64,000 nucleotides of DNA from NCBI RefSeq assembly GCF_042477335.2, contig NC_091246.1:17915001-17979000 (forward strand). Reading direction: 5' to 3'. The stretch comes from Ovis canadensis. Taxonomy: Eukaryota > Chordata > Mammalia > Artiodactyla > Bovidae. The notes under the pieces are model-generated. The model was not told where the DNA came from and did not search any database. It saw nothing but the letters and a program-made list of their open reading frames with translations. The position numbers were made by a program, and so were the translations under genes. This document shows, piece after piece, positions 56,416-64,000 of this stretch. How positions within the stretch are numbered: position 1 is the first letter of the stretch; each line of letters begins with the position of its first letter.

Positions 56416-57439
56416 AGTTTAAATGAACAGAAAGCAACAGACCAAATGTGTGGTCAGCATATACAAATTGAGAATCTTTCACATGTCCTCTGCCCTCTTT
56501 TCAGTCACCAGAGAGTCTTCAGCTGAATCTCTTGTGGCTGGAAGTACTCGCTTCTAGGCCTCAGCCTTGTGCTCCGTTCTCTGCTCTTCCAGGATTGGTT
56601 TCATCCTTCATCTCTTTCTCTGTTGGAGGTTCACCTTCTTCATTTACCCTTGATTAGCACTGGCCCAAAGTACCCCTTTTACCTCTTTGCCTTAGTTGGG
56701 TTAGCTATACCTTTTCTGCAAGGGTTGCTGTATTTTCCTCTCTCCTCACTTCCTCTTCAGATTCCCATTTTTACATGAAGGCCCCTGTTAATTCTCTTTT
56801 CCAGAGTGCTAACACCACAAAGTTGACTGGTCGGCCTGTCCTCTTTCTTCTCTTTTTCTGACTTTCAGTTCCCCATGAGCTGAATGTGTGCCACACATCA
56901 GGGACTGTACTATGTACTGGGGCTACAAGAATGAAAGAATAGAATCTTGCCTTAGAAGATCTCAGAGCTTGGCGGGGTTTAGGTGACCAGGGTAATGGAG
57001 CATAGATGAGGGCAGTGCAACATGATATGTGTCAGAAAAAATGTAGGCGCAGGTGATACAGGAGCATGGAAGAGGGGTGGGCTTACTGCATTTGGAAGAG
57101 GGTCTGAAAAGTTTTGCTCAGGCGAGCATTTTCTTTCTGTTTTTGTATTTTAATTTTGGATCAGGTTATACATTCATATAATTCAAATATATATGCATAT
57201 ATTTTAAAATAAATTGGTATGTAGATGTGGATATATATATATCTCCTCAAGACCCTGTTACTCTTCTGCCCAGCCCCATGCTATCCAAAAGTAACTATGG
57301 CTATTAATTTCTTGCGTGTCCTTTCAGAATTTTGAATGCATATACAAGCAAACAGTTTTTTTCTTTCTCCCTTTTTTTTTTTTTACACCAAAGGTAGAAT
57401 ATTATATTTACTTGTCTGAACTTTGGCTTTTAAAATTAA
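56416..57439. other. no firm feature; old repeat pieces likely
   Basis: 'atcagggactgtactatgta' at about 56898 is the kind of motif seen in several old mammalian repeats. The AT-rich stretch 57130-57400 may be an old LINE 3' end. Neither can be assigned. Confidence 0.35.
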
Positions 57440-57580
57440 TATTCTTGTTTAGTGATTAATAAAGTGAACTCTGGAATCAGAATGCCAACATTCAAATCCC
57501 CATTGTATAATTTACTAGCTGTGTGAACTTGGCAAATTTCTTAATGTTTCATTGCTTTAGTTTATACATCTATATCTGAG
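57440..57580 (+). repeat. MIR element
   Basis: 'gaactctggaatcagaatgc', 'ttactagctgtgtgaacttg', 'tttcattgctttagtttata' follow MIR in sense. Confidence 0.8.
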
Positions 57581-58069
57581 GTTTTCAAAATCTGGCAAAT
57601 TTATCATATATTAAACTTTATCAGAAACTTTAAGCACATACATATGCAACTTTATCATACACTACATCTCATATGGCCATTTTGTTTTGTTCTATTGGTC
57701 TATTCATGTACCAGTGACACAGTGTTTTAACTATTGAAGTTTTACAATATGTTTACAATTTAGTAGAGCTAGTCTCTGCTTGACAATTTAAGGAAGACTG
57801 GAATCCCCCAGGCAGAGATAATGACAGCAGCAATGATGACTAACAGTACAAACTCTTACCACTACCACCAATGTTTTTACTTTATGCCTACTGTGTGCAA
57901 GTAGGCACATTCCTAATTTTACTCTGGTTTTTTTTTTTTACTATACTTGTTTTCCCTTTGCTCTGAATTTTTTAACTTATTTTAAACTAACTTAGTTGAT
58001 TGTAGGTTACTTTTTTAAAACCACTTTCAATCCTTTCGGAAACAAGGAGAGGCATAAGTAGAAAAAGAT
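57581..58069. other. no recognised feature
   Basis: AT-rich unique-looking sequence. Confidence 0.5.
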
Positions 58070-58250
58070 CCAGGAACTGTATTAGGTGCTTCATATAAGT
58101 CCCTAATTCTTAAAACAACTCTACAAGGTAGAATTATTATCCTCTTTTTACAGTTGAAGACACTGACACTTGGAGAGGTCAAGTAATTTTCTCAAGTTTA
58201 TATAGCAAATAAATGTAGGTTCAGAATTCATACCAGGATTTGTTGGTGTT
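58070..58250 (-). repeat. MIR element
   Basis: Antisense MIR: 'caactctacaaggtagaatt', 'cacttggagaggtcaagtaa'. Confidence 0.8.
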
Positions 58251-58917
58251 ATAGTCTGTGGTTCTTGGTGCTTCTTAAACCATACTGGATGGGGTTCTTT
58301 ATCAGGTCCTTAGAAGGATAGCAGAAAGAATAACTGAGAAAGAAACTGGACCCATAATAGGGAACAATGTTATACATTTTCCTAATGGCTAATGTACATA
58401 TATAACTACAGACTGTGTAATACTACAGACTATGTAAAATGATCACTGCCATGTGATTTTGGTGTTAACCCATTAATTCACCAAACATAAATAGAGTCTA
58501 CCATGTCAGGCCCTGTACTAGGTGCTGGGGGTATGGTAGCAAGTGGGATCTGGTTTCTGGCCCTTACCTCTTCCTGTGGGAGTTAGCTAACAGGTCTTCG
58601 TGGTCTGGACCCTTGACAGCTGTTGCACTCTGAGGAGTATCTAATCTGTTTCTTCATCCCATGCTGGTTTATGCCTGACTTTTTTGCTTCAAAGCTGATA
58701 ATTCATTTGTGATTAACTAGTAGCAGCTTCTTGGAGTGTTGTCTTAAAGATAATGGGGCTGTATCTATAATCAGTGGCAGAGTGCAGTGACTAGTTCTGC
58801 TTGTGATGGGGGCAGGAGGGAGAATGAAGGCAAACAAGCCATGTATTTTTCTTACCTGAACTAGTTGTCCGGAACAATTCATTTTTCTCTGCAGTTGTTA
58901 TAAATGACACCAACTGT
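58251..58917. other. no recognised feature
   Basis: 'tgtcaggccctgtactaggt' near 58505 is an old-repeat motif; otherwise unique-looking. Confidence 0.45.
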
Positions 58918-59171
58918 ATTTTATTGCTTGAATTCACCATTTCTCAAACTGCTGTATAATCTCTTTTCCTCCTGGGAAGTCCTGGAGTAAAGAAATCCAT
59001 TTAACTTGATTGAGACATAAGTTTCTCAAACATATTTTTTTGTAAAGGAATATTGTATCTTCTTCATTGCTAATTGCACAATCCATACCAGTGCTGGATG
59101 TATCACTTTGTCCTTGTCCACTATCACTGCCCATGAGTGCTTTTGATTTCCTGATGTTATTGTAGTGACTT
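58918..59171 (-). CDS. candidate 3'-terminal exon or pseudogene piece, unknown
   Basis: On the minus strand a strong acceptor (ttttccttcccaacag, ending at 59172) is followed by an open frame from about 59170 to the TGA at 58936-58934, about 78 codons once the split first codon is set aside. An aataaa signal lies only about ten bases past the stop (58925-58920). The peptide has a Ser/Gly/Gln-rich start (SDSGQGQSDTSSTGMD), then an acidic and a Lys/Leu-rich part (SNEEDTIFLYKK) and ends EIIQQFEKW. Composition is more protein-like than neighbouring frames, and no repeat is recognised here. I do not recognise the family. No matching upstream exon was found on this strand, and no poly-A tail or target duplication supports a retrocopy. 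It could be a real last exon, a gene relic or chance. Confidence 0.3.
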
Positions 59172-59397
59172 CTGTTGGGAAGGAAAAGTCCTGGATTGAA
59201 TGTTACTGCATTCTATGCAAACCGTTTATTCAATATTTTCTTCTTCTGTCTTGCTATCTAAAATTCCTCTTGCTGCCATACTGGAAATGGTCACTGGTTG
59301 TGTGTCTGCAGTTTTACTGTTTAATTTTTTCAGCAACACACACAAATGAGTCCTCACATTTCAGAGGTAGCTCTGTTCACTCTGTTTGTTGGTTGAA

Positions 59398-59603
59398 TGT
59401 GTTAGTCACTCAGTCATGTCCGACTCTTTGCCACCCTGTGGACTGTAGTTGGCCAGGCTTCTCTGTCCATGGAATTCCCCACGCAAAAATACTAGTGTGG
59501 GTTGCAATTTCTTTCTCCAGGAGATCTTCCTGACCCAGAGATTGAACCTAGTCTCCCACATTGCAGGCAGATTCTTTACCATCTGAACCACTTGGGACAC
59601 CCA
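59398..59603 (-). repeat. Bov-tA SINE
   Basis: Full-length antisense Bov-tA. Perfect 15-base duplication tgtttgttggttgaa at 59383-59397 and 59604-59618. The 122-codon frame at 59165-59533 runs into it and is not a gene. Confidence 0.96.
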
Positions 59604-59784
59604 TGTTTGTTGGTTGAAAGCCATGCTAATTAATGGAAAACTTCCTCTAAGAAGTTAATCCTCAGATGGATGTTGCCTTATGAGAAATTCATTTGAATTG
59701 CTGAACAGGTTTCTCTCTGTCTACTTGTGGTTACCTCTCTGGCCAGGGAGGGTAAGGAGATGGTGGTAGTTGTGCTATAGAGTG

Positions 59785-60040
59785 GTACAGTCATGCAAAG
59801 AGTATTGCTTTTGGAGTCACTCACTCTATGTAAAGTTCTGGTAACATTGCTTCATTGCTATGTAAACTTAAGCCAATCACTTAAACTCTGAATGTTAGTT
59901 GACTTAATTATAAATGATGATTATAATAATAATTCTGATCTTCCTTCTTTAGGGAGTTGTTGAGAGGACTAAATGGGATGATATATAGAAAGTAATTTTG
60001 CAAAAATAAGTTGTTATTATTAGATGTCTGGGTTTACATT
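59785..60040 (+). repeat. MIR element
   Basis: 'gcttttggagtcactcactc', 'taaacttaagccaatcactt', 'agggagttgttgagaggact': near-complete MIR in sense. Confidence 0.8.
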
Positions 60041-60119
60041 TTCCCTGCTGGTTTTCCCACTGCTCTTGTGTTAACCAGATACATTATGTGAAATACAGTC
60101 TTTCTTGTGGTGTTTCCAG

Positions 60120-60159
60120 GTGTGCTTTATATGAAAAACTCGTGGATGAAACTCCTGAT
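60120..60159 (+). other. exon-like 40-base segment
   Basis: Bounded by a good acceptor (tttcttgtggtgtttccag, AG at 60118-60119) and a consensus donor (gtaagt, 60160-60165). One of its frames reads CALYEKLVDETPD without a stop. Microexon-like, but there is no partner exon or recognised protein, and such matches occur by chance. Confidence 0.2.
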
Positions 60160-60165
60160 GTAAGT

Positions 60166-60532
60166 CCAACTTAGTTTTGGTGGTAGAGTTTGTCTTGTTT
60201 TTTCTTTCATCACTTCCTTTGTTAATCATTATTTATAAATTTTAAGTGTAGTGTTGACCCTAATTCATAAATTATGCCACAGTGTTAATGACTTTTAGCA
60301 AGTTTGTGGAAAGAAGGAATAAAGAGATGTGCTTCTGTCCTACAAAACTTAAAAAAAAATTTTAGTTGAATAATTACTTCAAATAGCTGAGTCTCTGGAA
60401 GAAATGAGAATATAAGAACAGAAAGGTAGAGTGTTAGAATTATTTATTTGGCAAAAGGTTAAGGGTCTATACTCTGTACCTTAACGTAGGTGAAGATGTG
60501 AAGAGTTATGAGGAGAAATACTGTTGCACACT
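60166..60532. other. no recognised feature
   Basis: AT-rich unique-looking sequence ending in ttgcacact (60524-60532), the duplication of the next SINE. Confidence 0.5.
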
Positions 60533-60677
60533 TGGAGAAGGAAATGGCAACCCACTCCAGTATTCTTGTCTGGAGAATTCCATGGACAGAGGAGCCTGGC
60601 GGGCTACAGTCCATGGGGTGGCAAGAATCAGACATGTCTGAGTGATTAACACAACACACACACACACACACCCCCCA
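60533..60677 (+). repeat. Bov-A monomer with (CA)n tail
   Basis: Sense BovA unit from 'tggagaaggaaatggcaac' to 'gagtgattaacacaac', with its tail expanded to (CA)n and C6. Duplication ttgcacact at 60524-60532 and 60678-60686. Confidence 0.93.
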
Positions 60678-60686
60678 TTGCACACT

Positions 60687-61139
60687 ATAGGGCTTTTTGC
60701 CATCTCACTGGCTGTGTGTCACTCACTTATTTTTTTCCCCCTATCATTTTCTCTTTCCTTTCTGGAACAAGTATCGCATTCTTTCACTAGTGACCTGCAG
60801 GATGTTTACACTCAGACCCCCTCCTAAGAAAGTCATATTGCTCAACTCCAGCAAGTGGGTCAGCAGACAGCTGCCCACCGTCGGCAGGGTCTGCTTCAGC
60901 AGCAGGACGACACCTTACCTGAGGCTACATCCTCCCTAGAGTGACCCACATCCAGTGACTGAGTGAGGTGGAAGTATAATGGCTGTGCTATTTCAGCCTC
61001 ATGTGAGACACTAATGGGCACCACTCACTCCAGAGCTCCCAGTCTGGTTAGCTGGGGCTTTGCTGGGCCTGCATCACAGTTCAGGTTCTTCCTCTGCCAA
61101 GTTCTGCTTCTTCCTCCTTCCTTTCACAGATATTGATCC
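60687..61139. other. no recognised feature
   Basis: Unique-looking sequence. The 80-codon frame at 60697-60939 has no domain. Confidence 0.45.
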
Positions 61140-61800
61140 CTAACAGTTACCTTAAAAATTGTTTAGTTTTGTTACTGTATAATTTATGTATTGTAATAGT
61201 CACTCTTTAAAAGTGTTCTACTCAGTGGTTTTTAGTATATTCACAAAGTTGTGCAACTATTGTTACTATCTAATTACAGAACATTTTCATGATCCTCAAA
61301 AGAAACTCCATACATGTTAGCAGTCACTCCATATTACCTCCTTCCCCAGCCTCTGGCAACTCTTTGTACTTTCTGCCTATGTAGATTTATCTGCTATAGA
61401 TTTTTTTCATATAAAAGTGAAGTCCCTTAGTCATGTCCGACTCTTTGTGACCCCATGGACTGTAGCCTCACAGGCTCCTCTGTCCATGGGATTTTCCAGG
61501 CGAGAGTACTGGAGTGGGTTGCCATTTCCTTCTCCAGGGGATCTTCCTGACCCAGGGATTGAACCTGGGTATCCTGCATTGTAGGCAGATGCTTTACTGT
61601 CTGAGCCACCAGGGAAGACATGGAATCATATAATATATGGCCTTTTGTGACTGGCTTCTTTTCACTTGGCATAATGGTTTCAAGGTTATCTGTGTTATAC
61701 CATGTATCAGTACTTTATTCCTTTTTATGGGTGAATAATATTCCACAATGTAGTTTATAGATCTACTATGATTTATTCATCAATTGATGTATATTGGATT
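61140..61800 (+). repeat. L1M-type LINE remnant, split by Bov-tA
   Basis: 'gttgtgcaactattgttact', 'cagaacattttcatgatcct', and after the SINE 'tggcataatggtttcaaggt', 'gaataatattccacaatgta' are well-known L1M 3' motifs. Confidence 0.75.
61415..61622 (-). repeat. Bov-tA SINE
   Basis: Full-length antisense Bov-tA, end 'gagccaccagggaagaca'. The L1M bases tcatataa lie on both sides. Confidence 0.94.
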
Positions 61801-61940
61801 AATAAATATCTTGGGCCTCAAACTCTGTATCAGCATCTACTTCTGAAGAGCATAACCCTCAAACTATCCTCATTTGGGGCCCCTAGGACCTCAACTTCTG
61901 CACCAGTGGGGGTTATCAAGAAATTCTTCCAGGAAAGGTG

Positions 61941-62160
61941 CATGCATGCCAAGTCATTTCAGTCATGTCTGACTCTTTGTGATCCTATCTACTATAGCCT
62001 GCCAGGCTCCTCTGTCCATGGGATCTCCAGGCAAGAATACTGGAGTGGGTTCCCATGCCCTCCTCCATGGGATCTTCTCAACCCAGGAATCAAACCTGCA
62101 TCTCTTATGTCTCCTGCATTGGCAAGTGGGTTCTTTACCGCTAACGCCACCTGGGAAGCC
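61941..62160 (-). repeat. Bov-tA SINE
   Basis: Antisense Bov-tA of the variant with an extra 'tcttatgtctcctgcattgg' in the head, end 'cgccacctgggaagcc'. The 143-codon frame at 61768-62199 reads through it and is not a gene. Confidence 0.92.
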
Positions 62161-62689
62161 ATCCCAATAAAGGTGGTTCTTCCCAAAGAAAAATTTTAGC
62201 ACCAGATACCAAGATAATTAAAAGTTCTCCATCTTATTATAATAAGTACTGTAGGCCAAGTTGTTGGCTACTTAATCTTAGAGTAGGTGTGTTTGGGGGA
62301 AGAGGTTAAGTGTGGTTGAAATCTGGTGAAAAAAGGAAAAGATAGAAGGGCCAGGTGAGAAGTGGGGCCAGCTGGACCAGTAGGGGCCACATTGTGAATG
62401 GCATTTATGCCATGATCAGATGTTTAGACCCTGCCTGTAGTGGTGGAGACTCGTGGAAGGCAAGAGAGGTGAGATCAAGTATGCTTTCCCTTCATTTGTG
62501 GATTATGAACAGTAGGCAGCTCATCTATCTTAAAAGGCATTGTGAGTTGGCTAAAATTTGAGTAGCGGAAGTTGCTAGAGTTTAAGAGATGAATTGTAGG
62601 TTGAAGAAGGAGTTAGAATGACTATCGCATTCTGGGGAAGATGCATATGAGACTCCAGGAAAAGTGGAAAAGAAGCATGGAAAGAGACA
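62161..62689. other. no recognised feature
   Basis: Purine-rich unique-looking sequence. Confidence 0.5.
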
Positions 62690-62871
62690 CAGTGTAGCAT
62701 GTTGGAAAGAATATGGACTTGAAGTCTGATACACCTGGATTTCTATTCCTCTTTCATCCTTTATTAGCTCTGTGACTTCTGACAGGTTACCTAACTTCAT
62801 CTGTTAGAAGAGGCAAATAATCCCTACCTCTGAGCATTTGGTTGTGAATTTGAAGTGATGTAGCCTATATA
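62690..62871 (+). repeat. MIR element, host of the three-insertion cluster
   Basis: 'tggaaagaatatggacttga', 'ctgtgacttctgacaggtta', 'ccctacctctgagcatttgg' follow MIR in sense. Its 3' part carries the first copy of agcctatata (62862-62871). Confidence 0.75.
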
Positions 62872-62947
62872 TTCTGGCTTGCTGCGATTCATGGGGTCGC
62901 AAAGAGTCAGACACGACTGAGCGACTGAACTGAACTGAGCTGAACTG
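62872..62947 (+). repeat. BovB 3' tip, 75 bases
   Basis: Only the BovB terminus from 'tggcttgctgcgattcatgg' to '(ctgaa)n'. It lies between agcctatata at 62862-62871 and agcctatatat at 62948-62958. Confidence 0.93.
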
Positions 62948-62956
62948 AGCCTATAT

Positions 62957-63268
62957 ATCACTTCTTGGCCTTTTGGCTAAGATCAAGTGTAGTATCTGTT
63001 CTTATCAGTTTAATATCTGATACGTCCTCTATCTGAGCACAATAAGTATTAACGGGCTTCCTTGGTGGCTCAGACGGTAAAGCGTCTGCCTGCAATGTGG
63101 GAGACCTGGGTTCGATTCCTGGGTCGGGAAGATCCCCTGGAGAAGGAAATGGCAATCCACTCCAGCACTCTTGCTTGGAAAATCTCATGGACGGAGGAGT
63201 CTGATAGGCTATAGTCCATGGGGTCACAAAGAGTCGGACACGACTGAGCGACTTCACTTTCACTTTTC
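62957..63268 (+). repeat. U2 snRNA / Bov-tA chimeric retroposon
   Basis: 62957-63052 matches the first roughly 96 nt of U2 snRNA from its exact 5' end. It has a few differences: G4 to A, a C to T in the ctcgg block, and scattered changes near the end. It includes the branch-point-pairing gtagta at 62989-62994 and the following stem-loop. At 63053 it passes into a full-length Bov-tA SINE from its 5' end (gggcttcc) to its tail. Copies of agcctatata bound the unit (62948-62957 and 63269-63278). The Sm site and 3' stem-loops of U2 are absent, so no functional snRNA can be made. A combined U2-SINE unit with a complete U2 5' end points to template switching during reverse transcription. Confidence 0.92.
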
Positions 63269-63280
63269 AGCCTATATATA

Positions 63281-63554
63281 ATGGAGAAGGCGATGGCACC
63301 CCACTCCAGTACTTTTGCCTGGAAAATCCCATGGACGGAGGAGCCTGGTAGGCTGCAGTCCATGGAGTCTTGAAGAGTCGGACACGACTGAGTGACTTCA
63401 CTTTCACTTTTCACTTTCACGCATTGGAGAAGGAAATGGCAACCCACTCCAGTGTTCTTGCCTGGAGAATCCCAGGGACGGGGCAGCCTGGTGGGCTGCT
63501 GTCTAGGGGGTCGCACAGAGTTGGACACGACTGAAGTGACTTAGCAGCAGCAGC
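63281..63554 (+). repeat. Bov-A2 SINE, full length
   Basis: Sense dimeric Bov-A2 ending in (AGC)n. Bounded by agcctatata at 63269-63278 and 63555-63564. The frame on the minus strand (63070-63528, 152 codons) spans this SINE and the Bov-tA and is not a gene. Confidence 0.95.
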
Positions 63555-63564
63555 AGCCTATATA

Positions 63565-64000
63565 AGATAACCAGCTCTTCTAAACTCACTTGCCCTGTCC
63601 TCCTAACCCGGCAAGGTGTGAGAGGCAGGACCCAGGACCTAGGATGGAGGTGAAGAGTCCAGTCACCATGTAACCAGGGGCAGAGGATAGTGATGGTTAG
63701 GGGACCTGGGGACCAAGGAGTAGGAAATGGAAATGAGAGGAGGCCCAGACCCCAGGGAACTGTAGGGCTGGATCCAGGCAGAAGCACATCTGCAAGGATA
63801 ACATTTCTCTGGAGCTTTGTCCTTTTTAAAGGCTCAGAACAACCTCTCCGTGACCCACCAGCTCAGGCCTCTCTGCAACTTCAAATGGTGGCCGCTGGGG
63901 TCCATTTGGATGGGGGATCTTGCCACACCTCACAATTTTAGACCTCTTATAGCTGGATGAAGTGAGGACAAAGGCTGCATTTGGCAGGTGCAACTGCCTG
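63565..64000. other. no recognised feature
   Basis: GC-moderate unique-looking sequence to the end of the window. Short frames (94 codons minus, 83 codons plus) have no recognised domain. Confidence 0.5.

Noticed and set aside
61768-62199. 143-codon plus-strand frame
   Set aside because: Mostly antisense Bov-tA; the rest shows no domain.
62957-63052. A functional U2 snRNA gene
   Set aside because: Only the first ~96 of about 190 nt are present, the Sm site and 3' stem-loops are absent, and no snRNA promoter element is visible upstream; the sequence there is a BovB tip and MIR.
63070-63528. 152-codon minus-strand frame
   Set aside because: Antisense reading of the Bov-tA and Bov-A2 SINEs, which are low in stops on this strand.
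1-64000. CRISPR array, prokaryotic operon or phage system
   Set aside because: All recurring sequences are ruminant SINEs, LINEs and LTRs; there are no regularly spaced repeats with unique spacers and no prokaryotic gene arrangement.

Overview
This is nuclear DNA of a ruminant (cattle, sheep, goat, deer or a relative; I cannot separate these by eye). The evidence is the repeat content: RTE-type BovB LINEs, Bov-tA and Bov-A2 SINEs and CHR-type tRNA-derived SINEs, over an older mammalian layer of MIR, L2, L1M, MLT1-like LTRs and hAT/Tigger/mariner DNA elements. I found no protein-coding gene that can be followed through more than one exon. The window reads as intergenic or deep-intron sequence, and nearly all long open frames in it are pieces of repeats.

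Layout. 1-3.8 kb: LTR remnants and one fairly complete solo LTR, riddled with SINEs. 3.8-11 kb: mostly unique sequence with a few SINEs and BovB tails. 11-13.7 kb: an old L1M copy broken up by at least five younger insertions. 14-19 kb: mostly unique, with CHR and Bov-tA SINEs. 19-34 kb: a BovB-dense zone with seven main BovB blocks, including a 2.4 kb antisense copy flanked by a 12-bp duplication, a copy with an inverted 5' part, and a copy with an internal deletion that leaves a 354-codon frame over the reverse transcriptase core. 34-48 kb: another LTR, L1, L2, MIR and DNA-transposon remnants. 48-49 kb: a processed pseudogene of ribosomal protein L5 (minus strand). 53.4-53.9 kb: a processed pseudogene of mitochondrial ATP synthase coupling factor 6 (minus strand). 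58.9-60.2 kb: two exon-like segments on opposite strands, function unknown. 62.8-63.6 kb: three retroposons in a row, each bounded by the same roughly 10-base target sequence.

The most unusual content is a pair of chimeric retroposons in which the 5' end of U2 spliceosomal snRNA is joined to a Bov-tA SINE (27.0 kb and 63.0 kb). They have different breakpoints and independent target-site duplications. Both keep essentially the true 5' end of U2, as expected if the BovB reverse transcriptase jumped from SINE RNA to U2 RNA during cDNA synthesis and ran to its end. A Bov-tA/BovB joint at 26.95 kb, the twin-primed BovB at 28.6-30.1 kb and the repeatedly used target sites at 12.1 kb and 62.9 kb belong to the same theme: this window records how the BovB machinery behaves, including its errors.

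Repeat family names come from recognising the sequences, not from a database search. Boundaries without a stated target-site duplication are approximate.
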